Positions 1-8,800 of a stretch of DNA of 64,000 nucleotides are shown one piece after another. The notes under the pieces were generated by a model. It made no database searches, was not told where the DNA came from, and saw only the letters and a program-made list of their open reading frames with translations. This DNA comes from Pachypanchax playfairii (Eukaryota > Chordata > Actinopteri > Cyprinodontiformes > Aplocheilidae), in NCBI GenBank assembly GCA_006937955.1, contig SSNP01000106.1:1637485-1701484 (forward strand), in the 5' to 3' direction. The number at the start of each line of letters is the position of its first letter. The stretch's first letter is position 1. Both the position numbers and the translations under genes were made by a program.

Positions 1-285
1 TCCGCCATGTCGACCTTCACGTTCTGCCGGCTGCTACGAGACACTGCGTTCTATTTCTTATTATTTTTCTTGTTGTGACATAAAAGACGTAATTTCATGT
101 GCGACAGCGCGGGAATGTCGCAGTCGACACGCAAAGTAAAAATGATATATATTGAAAAATACCGTGAGATGTTTGAGGAGCCGATCGGCTTAATCTGCAT
201 TGTGTCATCTCCTCTGATAGTGGCTTGGCTGAAACGGACATCCACGGACATGTAAAAGTTACGCACTCCAGCTTTAAGACAGAAA
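1..285 (-). mobile_element. Possible nonautonomous DNA transposon remnant
   Basis: Read on the minus strand this stretch starts with a block about a Cys/Ser-free AT-GC mix ending in AAAGCTGGAGTGCGTAAC near 285 and ends in a GAAGGTCGACATGGCGGA block at 1-18. This start and end resemble a short dispersed teleost element as I remember it. No reading frame in it is convincing. The window edge cuts it, so neither the far end nor a target duplication can be tested. Confidence 0.3.
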
Positions 286-386
286 AACTTATTCTGCAAA
301 CTCTTGTAGTCCGGAACCTACTAAACTTCTAAACTTCTTTAATTCTGTTATGAACATAAATAAACAAGCTAAAAACAGTCAATTAT

Positions 387-1006
387 TGTCAGGATCAGTG
401 TCTGTGTGTGCTGTGTTCTCTGTGTTGGGTGAGTTAATTGTCTGCAGGAGGAGCTGCGCGGGAGCGTGAGGCAGATTGTCTACACCTGGAGGCGATCAGC
501 GCTGATGAGGAGCAGGGCACTACAAAAGCCAGACGCAGCCGTTCATTCAGCGCCTGGTTGTTGACCTAACCTGCTCTCCTCAGGATTGTTCGCCCTGCTC
601 CTTGTGCGTCCGAGATCACATCTGTGTACAGCGTCTGGTCGCCTGGAACCGGATCTGTCTCCCTCCTGCGTCTCACCACCTGGGCTCCTCCATCCTGGAC
701 TCACCCTCTCCCTGCACAGCACCGCACTGGACCTGCCCTCCTCTCACGCATTATCACCTGCCTCATTCCGTGAGTTCAACATCCACCTTATGCAAGATTT
801 CTCGATCCATCTCCGTGACATCAAGACTAACTCTCATCTCCCTTACAGTGCTGAGAATCCCCTGGCGCACCAGATCACCGAGCACATTCACTGCACTGTA
901 AATATTAAGTGTCACCTTGTAAATAAACCTTTCACTTTTGCACCTGAAACGCTGTCTGAGTCTGAGTCCTGCAATGTGGGTCAACAAAATCACTGAGCCC
1001 GTGACA
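387..1006 (+). repeat. 5' LTR of Gypsy element (with 109-bp deletion)
   Basis: It begins TGTCAGGATC and ends GAGCCCGTGACA, matching 5328-6056 throughout, except that 109 bases present in the 3' LTR (5511-5619) are missing after position 569. Both sides of the gap carry CCTAA, so the loss probably happened by recombination or slippage between these short repeats. It contains the promoter, the self-primer sequence, a polyadenylation hexamer at 922-927 and the gag ATG at 974. Confidence 0.95.
517..562 (+). promoter_or_regulatory. LTR core promoter and start of R with self-primer
   Basis: A TATA-like TACAAAAG lies at 521-528. About 25-30 bases downstream, at 551-562, is CGCCTGGTTGTT, ten bases of which (553-562) are the exact reverse complement of 1008-1017 just after the LTR. 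In Tf1 and sushi elements the 5' end of the RNA folds back to prime its own reverse transcription, so transcription is predicted to start within a few bases of 551. The start is inferred from spacing and pairing. Confidence 0.65.
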
Positions 1007-2014
1007 GAACAACCAGGTCAGTCAGACCCCGCGGACTCAGCCAGACAGTTCCCTGTCGGAACTCCGGAGCTTCTCGCTCGCCACGAAACCATGCTCAACT
1101 CTCTGTGCGAGCGACAGCAATATAACCACCAGCGCCTGGAAGAAATTGCGGGCCTCCTGCAGTCAGTGAATAACCAACTATCTGTTCTCTCCCAGCCTCC
1201 TCCACAGCAGGTCTCAGCTCCACCGGAGCCCGATCCACCGGCTCCACTGGCGTGCGCCGCCGTGCGCAACGTATCACTACCTAATCCCGAGGCTTATGCA
1301 GGAGAGGCAGGTAAAGGCTCTGGATTTTTATTACAGTGCTCACTGATCTTCTGTCGTTCCCCCCAGTCTTTCCCTGATGATGCTTCCAAGATCGCCCATA
1401 TTATCGGCTTGCTGAGAGGACGCGCTCTCCGATGGGCGGAGGCCAAGTACAGCTACTCTCTCATCCTACGCACATCTCTGGAGGCCTTCATCAAGGATTT
1501 CGAGCAAACCTTCACGTACAGAAAGTCCGAGACAGAAATCACCAACCAGCTACGTCACCTACAACAAGGTAAGAAGTCAGTAGCTGACTTCGCCGTTGAC
1601 TTTAGAACTTTAGCTGCCGAATCTGGATGGAACACGCCGGCGCTCAAAGGAGCGTTCTTAGGCGCACTTAATAAGCCAGTTCGGGAGCAATTACTCCATA
1701 GGGATGAACCCCAGACTGTTGAAGAACTTATTAACTTAGCTACTAAGATTGATCACAGAATGACTGGGTACCGCATGGATGAGCTGCGCGCTCGCTCGCC
1801 ACTGAGGATGTCTCAGCGCACCACGGAGAGCGCAGCTGCGCTCAGAGCTGCACCGGCTGCTACCGGAGAGGAACCGATGCAGCTAGGCAACGCTCGGCTC
1901 ACACCCGCGGAGAGACAAAGGCGTATGGAGTCAAGAGAGTGCTTATACTGTGGAACAACAGGGCACTTCATCGCTGCTTGCCAGAAACGGTTAAACCACC
2001 TCAGTCGCCAGTAA
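974..2014 (+). CDS. gag: Gag of Gypsy element
   Basis: Capsid-type structural protein of about 346 residues, starting at the ATG at 974 in the end of the LTR; the next in-frame ATG is 1091. The middle (roughly residues 100-270) has the helical retrotransposon-gag fold seen in PEG10/RTL-type proteins, including FIKDFEQTF and [12 protein letters not shown]. The C-terminus carries one zinc knuckle of the form C-X2-C-X4-H-X4-C, read as [14 protein letters not shown], expected to bind the element RNA. The frame ends at TAA 2012-2014, overlapping pol by 76 bases in the -1 frame. No internal stop is present. The protein would assemble cytoplasmic particles in which reverse transcription occurs. Which ATG is used is uncertain. 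Confidence 0.92.
   Translation: MWVNKITEPVTEQPGQSDPADSARQFPVGTPELLARHETMLNSLCERQQYNHQRLEEIAGLLQSVNNQLSVLSQPPPQQVSAPPEPDPPAPLACAAVRNVSLPNPEAYAGEAGKGSGFLLQCSLIFCRSPQSFPDDASKIAHIIGLLRGRALRWAEAKYSYSLILRTSLEAFIKDFEQTFTYRKSETEITNQLRHLQQGKKSVADFAVDFRTLAAESGWNTPALKGAFLGALNKPVREQLLHRDEPQTVEELINLATKIDHRMTGYRMDELRARSPLRMSQRTTESAAALRAAPAATGEEPMQLGNARLTPAERQRRMESRECLYCGTTGHFIAACQKRLNHLSRQ
1008..1017 (+). other. Self-complementary primer-binding site
   Basis: The sequence two bases after the 5' LTR is AACAACCAGG, not the TGG... expected for a tRNA-primed element. It pairs perfectly over ten bases with 553-562 in R, and a G-U pair can extend it by one (552 with 1018). This is the signature of Tf1/sushi self-priming. 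The truncated relative keeps the same primer sequence in its LTR near 12068-12077. Confidence 0.8.
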
Positions 2015-5000
2015 CACCGGGAGGTCTGGCGGCTTCTGGGACAAAATCCTCTCGTTTAACCTTACCTGTGACTTTATTATGTTGTACTGACTCTTTTCAG
2101 ACTCAAGCCCTCATAGATTCAGGATGTGAACGAAATCTCCTCGACGCTGCTTTGGCTAGACAGCTCGGGGTGTCCATCCAGAAGCTGCCGGTTCCCGTCA
2201 GTGTTGCGGCCTTGGATGGCCGTTCTCTCACCGCCATCACGCACCGGACCTGCGAGTTGGAGATGGTAATATCGGGAAATCATCGAGAGAAACTGTCCTT
2301 TTTGATTTTCCCCTCTACGCAGGTTCCGGTGGTGTTAGGCCATCCCTGGTTGCAGAAACATAACCCACATCTGAATTGGACGGAGGGCAAGATCGATTCC
2401 TGGAGTCTGTTGTGTTTATCTCAGTGTCTGCACTCCGCTCTGGCTCGATCATCACCAAACCCGTCGAGAGATTCCGAGGAGATACCTGATCTAACCCGAG
2501 TTCCACAGGAGTATCATGACCTCAGACAGGTATTTAGTAAATCACGAGCTGTTTCACTTCCACCTCATAGACCGTATGACTGCGCCATAGACCTGTTGCC
2601 AGGCTCCTCTCTGCCCTCCAGCAGACTCTATAACATCTCGCGCCCGGAGCGCGAGAGTATGGAGACTTACATCAAAGAGTCGCTGGAGGCAGGGATCATC
2701 CGACGATCTACATCTCCGCTTGGCGCAGGTTTCTTCTTTGTTTCAAAGAAGGATGGGTCGCTCCGACCATGTATTGACTTCAGAGGACTAAACCAAATCA
2801 CCATAAAAAATAAATATCCTTTACCCTTGTTGGCATCTGCGTTTGAATCTGTGCAGGGAGCAACGATCTTCACCAAGTTGGATCTAAGAAACGCCTATCA
2901 TCTCGTGCGTATCAAGGAAGGAGATGAATGGAAGACGGCGTTCAAAACACCTCTGGGGCATTTCGAATATCTGGTGATGCCGTTCGGGCTCACCAATGCT
3001 CCTGCCGTCTTCCAGGCGCTAATAAATGACGTTCTCAGAGACTTTTTAAACTCTTTTGTGTTTGTCTATTTAGATGACATTCTGATCTACTCGACATCTG
3101 AGGCTGAGCACAGGATTCATGTGCGACAGGTGCTGCAGCGGCTGCTGGAGAACAGACTGTTTGTGAAAGCTGAAAAATGTGAGTTTCATGAGTCATCTGT
3201 GAGCTTCCTGGGCTTCATTTTTGACAGGGGTCATGTGAAGCCCGACCCCGTAAAGGTACAGGCTGTAGTGGACTGGCCCACACCCACTACACGCAAACAA
3301 CTGCAGAGTTTTCTGGGCTTTGCTAATTTTTATCGGAAATTTATCCGAAACTATAGTCAGACAGCCGCTGCCCTAACATCTCTTACTTCCACCAAGACTC
3401 CTTTCGCGTGGACTCCTGAGGCGGAGCGCGCCTTTGCGCATCTCAAGGAGAAGTTCAGCAGTGCTCCCATCCTCATCCAACCGGACCCCTCGAAGCAATT
3501 CACTATGGAGGTGGATGCCTCGGACTCGGGTGTGGGTGCGGTGCTGTCCCAGGTGGGCCAGCACGATCAACGTCTGCACCCCTGCGCCTTTTTCTCGAGG
3601 CGTCTGTCTCCAGCTGAGAGGGGATACGACGTGGGAGACAGAGAACTGCTCGCCATTAAACTGGCGTTTGAAGAGTGGAGACACTGGCTGGAAGGGGCAA
3701 CGGATCCAGTGGTGGTATTAACGGACCATAAAAACCTGGAATACCTACAACAAGCCAAACAACTCAACCCTCGGCAGTCGAGGTGGTCACTATTCTTTTC
3801 GAGATTTAACTTTTTCATCTCTTACAGACCCGGAACTAAGAACATTAAGCCTGACGCGTTATCCTGTCAGTTCAACGTTGAGGAAGCTCCCGAGACCCGC
3901 ACCATAGTTCCTCGAGCCTGCGTGATCGGAGCAGTCCTGTGGGACATCGAGGAGGCTATAAGACGCGCACAACTGAACGATCCGGGACCGGCCACCCAAC
4001 CACCTAACCGCAGGTATGTTCCACACTCTGTACGTTCTCGCCTGCTCCACTGGGCTCATACCGCCCGGTTCTCTGGACATCCTGGAGTGGGGAGGATGGT
4101 GGGACTTATCCGGCGGTCATTCTGGTGGCCGTCCATGTACAAGGATGTTAAGGAGTACGTTCAAGCGTGTCAGGTATGTGCGCGCAATAAGTCCTCCAAC
4201 CAACATCCCCACGGGCTGCTCCAACCTCTGGAGACCCCCGGCAGACCCTGGTCACACATAGCCCTAGACTTTGTCACAGGTCTGCCGGTCAGCAAGGGCT
4301 TTTCAGTGATTTTAACAGTGGTGGACAGATTTTCTAAAGCCTGTCATCTCATTCCCTTAAAGAGACTGCCTTCTGCCATAGAGACTGCTAAACTCCTGGT
4401 AAAACATGTTTTTCGTTTACATGGACTCCCCCAGGAGGTACTGTCGGACCGGGGTCCGCAGTTCATTGCCCAGGTTTGGAGGGAGTTCTTCGTGGCGCTC
4501 GGGGCGCGGGTGGTCCTCAGCTCCGGGTTTCATCCGCAGACTAACGGTCAGACCGAGCGGATGAACCAGGAGCTGGAGGCCGCCCTGCGCTGCGTGTGCT
4601 CCGACGATCCCTCTACCTGGAGCGACCATCTCCCCTGGGTGGAGTACGCCCATAACACTCTGGTTTCCTCTGCAACTAATAAGTCTCCCTTCGAAATCTC
4701 ATTAGGATACCAACCCCCACTGTTTCCATCCGAGGACAAATCACCTGCACACCCCTCTGTACAGAGTCACGTCCGGCGGTGTAGGCGCACCTGGGCGCAG
4801 ACGGTCGCCGCGCTGGAGCGCACGAAGGAACAGAACCGGAGGGTGGCCGACCGACGACGCATCCCTGCGCCCACCTACACCGTCGGGCAGAAGGTATGGC
4901 TATCCACCCGTGACATACAAATCAAAAACACACAAAAGAAACTGGCTCCCCGTTTTATTGGTCTCTATGAGATCTTGTCTGTCCCTGGCCCCTCCACTGT

Positions 5001-5316
5001 TAAGCTTCGTCTGCCCGCATCTATGCGGATTCACCCTGTGTTCCATGTGTCCCTGGTAAAACCTGTTGTGTCTAGCCCCCTGTGTCCTCCATCCGCTCCC
5101 CCCCCTCCCGCCCGAGTTATTGATGGACAATTGGTCTACGAGGTAGACCGTCTGTTGGACGTCCGCCGACGTGGGAGAGGCCGGCAGTACCTGGTAGCCT
5201 GGAAGGGCTACGGACCCGAAGATCGGTCATGGGTGCCGGCCTCCTTTATTATGGACCCACAATTAATTAGAGACTTTGAGGATTCTCGTGTTGGACCGCC
5301 AGGTGGCGGTCGTTGA
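1939..5316 (+). CDS. pol: Pol polyprotein (PR-RT-RNase H-IN-chromodomain)
   Basis: Enzymatic polyprotein, open for 1125 codons, reached by slippage at 1990-1996 rather than by its own start. In order: aspartic protease with LIDSGCE (Asp near residue 60); reverse transcriptase with [11 protein letters not shown] (YLDD near 377); RNase H opening at [13 protein letters not shown]; integrase with an HHCC zinc domain around residues 700-752 and a DD35E core at Asp777, Asp837 and Glu873; a GPY/F-like module ([13 protein letters not shown]); and a C-terminal chromodomain ([17 protein letters not shown], about residues 1065-1115) that in this group directs integration to marked chromatin. The length is normal for chromoviruses and nothing is missing. 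It ends at TGA 5314-5316, just before the LTR. There is no envelope gene. Confidence 0.96.
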   Translation: MLILWNNRALHRCLPETVKPPQSPVTPGGLAASGTKSSRLTLPVTLLCCTDSFQTQALIDSGCERNLLDAALARQLGVSIQKLPVPVSVAALDGRSLTAITHRTCELEMVISGNHREKLSFLIFPSTQVPVVLGHPWLQKHNPHLNWTEGKIDSWSLLCLSQCLHSALARSSPNPSRDSEEIPDLTRVPQEYHDLRQVFSKSRAVSLPPHRPYDCAIDLLPGSSLPSSRLYNISRPERESMETYIKESLEAGIIRRSTSPLGAGFFFVSKKDGSLRPCIDFRGLNQITIKNKYPLPLLASAFESVQGATIFTKLDLRNAYHLVRIKEGDEWKTAFKTPLGHFEYLVMPFGLTNAPAVFQALINDVLRDFLNSFVFVYLDDILIYSTSEAEHRIHVRQVLQRLLENRLFVKAEKCEFHESSVSFLGFIFDRGHVKPDPVKVQAVVDWPTPTTRKQLQSFLGFANFYRKFIRNYSQTAAALTSLTSTKTPFAWTPEAERAFAHLKEKFSSAPILIQPDPSKQFTMEVDASDSGVGAVLSQVGQHDQRLHPCAFFSRRLSPAERGYDVGDRELLAIKLAFEEWRHWLEGATDPVVVLTDHKNLEYLQQAKQLNPRQSRWSLFFSRFNFFISYRPGTKNIKPDALSCQFNVEEAPETRTIVPRACVIGAVLWDIEEAIRRAQLNDPGPATQPPNRRYVPHSVRSRLLHWAHTARFSGHPGVGRMVGLIRRSFWWPSMYKDVKEYVQACQVCARNKSSNQHPHGLLQPLETPGRPWSHIALDFVTGLPVSKGFSVILTVVDRFSKACHLIPLKRLPSAIETAKLLVKHVFRLHGLPQEVLSDRGPQFIAQVWREFFVALGARVVLSSGFHPQTNGQTERMNQELEAALRCVCSDDPSTWSDHLPWVEYAHNTLVSSATNKSPFEISLGYQPPLFPSEDKSPAHPSVQSHVRRCRRTWAQTVAALERTKEQNRRVADRRRIPAPTYTVGQKVWLSTRDIQIKNTQKKLAPRFIGLYEILSVPGPSTVKLRLPASMRIHPVFHVSLVKPVVSSPLCPPSAPPPPARVIDGQLVYEVDRLLDVRRRGRGRQYLVAWKGYGPEDRSWVPASFIMDPQLIRDFEDSRVGPPGGGR
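1990..2053 (+). promoter_or_regulatory. Programmed -1 frameshift signal with predicted pseudoknot
   Basis: The heptamer GTTAAAC (1990-1996) sits in gag frame as G TTA AAC, and a -1 slip there enters the open pol frame. A 7-base spacer is followed by an 8-bp stem, 2004-2011 with 2026-2033 (GTCGCCAG with CTGGCGGC, one G-U pair). The loop bases 2019-2024 (GGGAGG) can pair with 2048-2053 (CCTCTC, one G-U pair), giving an H-type pseudoknot. The same heptamer is used by equine arteritis virus (established knowledge). The folding is read by eye; no energy calculation was done. Confidence 0.75.
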
Positions 5317-5327
5317 GGGGGGGGTAA
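5313..5327 (+). other. Polypurine tract
   Basis: A run of purines, TTGAGGGGGGGGTAA, overlaps the pol stop codon and abuts the 3' LTR. It is the expected plus-strand primer for reverse transcription. Confidence 0.85.
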
Positions 5328-6056
5328 TGTCAGGATCAGTGTCTGTGTGTGCTGTGTTCTCTGTGTTGGGTGAGTTAATTGTCTGCAGGAGGAGCTGCGC
5401 GGGAGCGTGAGGCAGATTGTCTACACCTGGAGGCGATCAGCGCTGATGAGGAGCAGGGCACTACAAAAGCCAGACGCAGCCGTTCATTCAGCGCCTGGTT
5501 GTTGACCTAAATGGTAGCTTCCTTTGTGCCGATCCTTAGTGATTATTCCGAGTATTTTTCCGAGAAACCTTTCTAGTTGAGTGAACCTTGTCCGAGTTGA
5601 ATATTTGTGTGCATCCTAACCTGCTCTCCTCAGGATTGTTCGCCCTGCTCCTTGTGCGTCCGAGATCACATCTGTGTACAGCGTCTGGTCGCCTGGAACC
5701 GGATCTGTCTCCCTCCTGCGTCTCACCACCTGGGCTCCTCCATCCTGGACTCACCCTCTCCCTGCACAGCACCGCACTGGACCTGCCCTCCTCTCACGCA
5801 TTATCACCTGCCTCATTCCGTGAGTTCAACATCCACCTTATGCAAGATTTCTCGATCCATCTCCGTGACATCAAGACTAACTCTCATCTCCCTTACAGTG
5901 CTGAGAATCCCCTGGCGCACCAGATCACCGAGCACATTCACTGCACTGTAAATATTAAGTGTCACCTTGTAAATAAACCTTTCACTTTTGCACCTGAAAC
6001 GCTGTCTGAGTCTGAGTCCTGCAATGTGGGTCAACAAAATCACTGAGCCCGTGACA
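5328..6056 (+). repeat. 3' LTR of Gypsy element
   Basis: Full-length 729-bp LTR, TGTCAGG...GTGACA, followed by the ATTAT target copy. It keeps the 109 bases that the 5' LTR lacks, and the relative at 11907-12608 also has them, so the long form is ancestral. Confidence 0.95.
5972..5977 (+). terminator. LTR polyadenylation signal
   Basis: AATAAA in the 3' LTR, with the same hexamer at 922-927 in the 5' LTR. It would define the R/U5 end of the element RNA a short distance downstream. Confidence 0.7.
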
Positions 6057-6429
6057 ATTATAGAATGAAACACAGAATAAACCTATCCAACCTGTCCCAA
6101 TTGTCTTAAAACTTAAAAATAATCATAGCCACAGTATATCAGATTTATAAATTAAATGTTTTGTTTGTTGTTTTTTTCCCCCTTTTTTACCTAGAGCACA
6201 ATATATTGTAATAAACAAAATAATGAGTAAATAGTAAAAAAGAAAATTGGCTATTACAAAAGGGTTTTGTCTAAAGAAAAATAACATCTCCTAATAACAC
6301 TTTTTGCTATCAAAACGAGCATCTCGGGTGCAGTCCCCCAAGGCTGCAAAGCACAGGGCGTGTTGCGTCTCATGATACAGGACTCACCCAGGCAGGGATC
6401 AAAACTGCGACAGTAAAGGATTTATGCCT

Positions 6430-7353
6430 CCTCTCCATCACCTGAAAGGAACAGCTTCACTTCTTCTTCTTCTGACTTGAAGCTTAGCTGGGAAAAACAT
6501 CCTGTAGGAGTATCCCACGGATCTCAGCTGAGACTTGACCACGGAGAATGCAGCTCTCTTCTGGGACACCTCTGGGCTGTAGTCTGGAAAAAAAAAAAAA
6601 CCTCAAATTTGAGTAGGAGCTCCTTGTTCTGGTAGTGATGAATCCTGGTAATGAACGGACGGGGTGCATCCTGGTTTCGTCTGCAGGTATTGATGAGGTG
6701 TGCCCGGTCCACGGCCAGCGGTATAGGGAACGTGTCGGGCCCGAAGACTTCTTTCAAACACTCAACAAGAAAAGCAGCTGGACCCTCGGATTTCTCTGGT
6801 AAGATGGTTACGCAAATATTGTTGCGTCTCGAGCGGTTCTCTAAGTGGTCGGTTTTAAGCTTGGGGGGGCTGGGGCTCAGTGGTTAGAGCGGTCGTCCTC
6901 CAATTTAAAGGTTGGTGGATCGATCCCGGCTTCCACCGCCACATGTCGAAGTGTCCTTGGGCAAGACACTGAACCCCATGTTGCCCCCCGATCTGCGTAT
7001 CGGGGGGCAAGTGTGTGAGTGTTAGCCCCTACCCTCTCCCCCCGGTTTACATATCGGGTTGTGTGAATGGGTAAATGCAAAACCTTGTAGTGTGAAAGCG
7101 CTTTGAGTGGTCTGAATGACTAGAAAAGCGCCATTAACCGGCTTTGCATATCGTTCATTGATGTTTCAATTCCCTGTATAGTTTTGTCGTGACTGTCAAT
7201 CTGTGCCCGATCTGCAATGATCCGTTCTTCGGACTTGAGCAGCTTCGCCTCCATATCAGCTCGAGTTAATGGCGGCCCTTGGTTGTTAGCAGCACCAGTT
7301 GTCTTTTGGTTATCTTCTAAATTCTGAGACATTTTCTTTGGTGGCTTGCCCAT
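6430..7353 (-). pseudogene. L1 ORF1 RNA-binding protein, broken
   Basis: ORF1 proteins of L1 trimerise through a coiled coil and bind the LINE RNA. The N-terminal part (7139-7353) begins MGKPPKKMSQ and continues into a heptad-like region (KLLKSEERIIADRAQID). After the SINE, the frame gives LENRSRRNN, the conserved entry to the RRM domain, then FPIPLAVDRAHLINTCRR and PRPFITRIHHYQNKELLL. Past a homopolymer frameshift near 6590, the expected PDYSPEV and VKSQLRSVGYSYRM C-terminal motifs appear in another frame. So family assignment is strong, but the gene is dead because of the SINE and the frameshift. Confidence 0.75.
6862..7138 (+). mobile_element. tRNA-headed SINE, family 1
   Basis: The head GGGGCTCAGTGGTTAGAGC resembles a Pol III A box, and GGTTGGTGGATCGATCCC is B-box-like. 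The body has CTTGGGCAAGACACTGAACC and the tail region has GTGAAAGCGCTTTGAGTGGT. The same family occurs reversed at 25806-26101 and 37153-37388. It splits the L1 ORF1 here. Confidence 0.75.
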
Positions 7354-7414
7354 CGTTGTAGCTGCTCTGGACCGTTTACTGTCATACGTCCCGTTTGCCA
7401 CAAGCTCCTGTTAG

Positions 7415-7650
7415 CCTCCGTGATGCAGTTTATCCGCCTTTGTAATCCAGCCTTTTCCTTAGACCTGTACCGGTCGATCTCTCAGTCTGCCCCGCTCTCG
7501 GCTGCTGGTCTCGCAGTCAGCGAGTACGGTCCTCCGTGCTGCAGTTTATCCGCCTCAGTAATCCAGCCTTTTCCTCAGACCTGTCCCGGTCGATCTCTCT
7601 CTCAGTCCGCCCCGCTCTCCGCTGCTGGTCTCGCAGTCAGTGAGTACGGT
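7415..7650 (-). repeat. Tandem monomers of L1 5'UTR
   Basis: Two head-to-tail copies, 7415-7530 and 7531-7650, of a 116-120 bp unit starting CCTCCGTG and ending GAGTACGGT. They lie just upstream of the L1 ORF1 start on the minus strand. In mouse and other L1s such monomers form the promoter; that role is inferred here from position. Confidence 0.7.
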
Positions 7651-7775
7651 CGCGGTCTCACCTCACCCGTCCGATCCCAGTCTTGGTGTCATCTCCCAGA
7701 TTGGCTCGCATCCACTTGCGAGTGGACCGTGCTTCCCTCTAGATGCTCCTCACCACCGAGCGTCCTCTGAGAAAT

Positions 7776-8070
7776 TAGCACCTCCATTTCGTTGTATTTC
7801 ATTCTAAAAATTCCTCGTCAAAAATGTGCATTTGGCTGCGAGAGTTACAGGGGTTTAGTGTTTCTAAACAGCCTAATCGCACTCACAGTTGGGAGGCGGG
7901 GTTTTAGGTAAACCGAGCGTTTTACTTCCTGGTCAAAGAATAACTCGAGAATATAAGTTATATTTCAGGACAAATGAACTGAATATAACTCAAACAGTAA
8001 GGTTTTATCATATATGTGCCGATCCCAGACGTTGAAAAATGTAAAATAGCATGATATAGTCCCTTTAAGT
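7776..8070. mobile_element. Possible MITE end
   Basis: The right end reads AGCATGATATAGTCCCTTTA, which I recognise as a common terminus of short teleost DNA elements. A related end, AAAGGTCCTATATCATGCAA, occurs at 58331-58350. The left boundary and a target duplication were not found. Confidence 0.35.
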
Positions 8071-8800
8071 TCCTCAGCTCACTGCTGTGCTGACAGACAA
8101 GCATTTGAGAGGTAAGAAGCAGGTACCACGATGAGAGTGAGAAATAAAAAATAACCCAGAGATCGCGAGGAAAATGATGGACAGTGAGAGGGAAAGACAA
8201 AGAAATTAACTCAGAGATTGTGAGGAAAAAGTCCGGTGGGACGGTGAGAAAAGGGGAAAAAATAAAAAGTGGACAGTGAAAATAGGACGTTTAGTCCAAA
8301 ATGGACAGTCATTTTTGTTTATACTTCCCATTAAAAGCACTAAATCATTGTGTCTCCTGTGTTTAGAAATGGTGGCACTAATTAAAAGTACTACCATGAG
8401 ACAAAACATAAAGGTTTTGAAAAACATACTTGCTCAAAACAAAAATAAGATGTCTCAAATCCCAGTGTGTAAATCACTTAAAGTCTGAGGTGTACAGAGT
8501 GAAAAACTAATAGGGTGAGTACAGTCCCCTGTGGAAAGCACATTTCATGTTTCAAACAGATGTATTGAAGTTGTTGAACAGTTGCATTTCATCTCGCAGT
8601 CAGCAGCAGGTCCTATTATAAATGTTTGAGAAAGCATAATGTTGAGTTTGATATAAGTGTTCTATCATAAATGATGAAAGAGATTTGTGAGACCAACCCT
8701 TTTAACTTCAGCCCTCAGTAAAGGTGGTCCACTGACAACGGCCTACAAAAGAAAGAAGTATTTTAAGAAATACAGTGGTCGACGGTTATATGCACAACTC
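8071..8800. other. No gene seen
   Basis: Intergenic, mildly AT-rich. A degenerate direct repeat of about 60 bp built on CAGAGATYGYGAGGAAAA occurs at 8157-8250. Short open frames are unconvincing. Confidence 0.6.

Larger units (their letters stand above)
387..6056 (+). mobile_element. Complete Ty3/Gypsy chromodomain LTR retrotransposon, sushi/Tf1-type
   Basis: A 5.67-kb LTR retrotransposon with every expected part: 5' LTR (387-1006), self-priming site (1008-1017), gag (974-2014), pol (1939-5316), polypurine tract (5313-5327) and 3' LTR (5328-6056). Both ends are TG...CA and the element is flanked by a perfect 5-bp target duplication, ATTAT, at 382-386 and 6057-6061. The LTRs look identical by eye except for a 109-bp gap in the 5' copy, which argues for recent insertion. 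Gag has one CCHC knuckle. Pol has the order protease, RT, RNase H, integrase, chromodomain, which is the chromovirus order. A 5'-truncated relative lies at 8801-12608 and a solo LTR of the same family at 40461-40746. No stop or frameshift interrupts the proteins, so the copy could have been active recently; activity itself is not shown. Confidence 0.96.
6300..7780 (-). mobile_element. L1-type LINE, 5' part (5'UTR monomers and ORF1)
   Basis: Minus-strand remnant of an L1-clade LINE. Reading from 7780 down, it has tandem promoter monomers (7415-7650), an ORF1 start near 7353, a SINE inserted in ORF1 (6862-7138), the ORF1 C-terminal domain (to about 6430), then loss of similarity near 6300. No ORF2 follows. 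Retention of the 5' end with loss of the 3' end is the opposite of usual L1 truncation and points to later deletion. A T-run at 6587-6600 breaks the frame. Confidence 0.7.

Noticed and set aside
586..996. Open frames of 99-152 codons inside the LTRs (also 5588-6046)
   Set aside because: They are proline/serine/leucine-rich translations of the noncoding R/U5 sequence, with no known domain, and fall in regulatory sequence of the retrotransposon.
5511..5619. The 109 bases absent from the 5' LTR as a spliced intron
   Set aside because: The borders are CCTAA repeats and lack GT...AG, so splicing followed by reverse transcription does not explain the gap.
7420..7770. 116-codon plus-strand frame with repeated Ser/Leu/Ala blocks
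   Set aside because: It is the tandem L1 5'UTR monomer read on the opposite strand; the repeat in the protein is only the DNA repeat.
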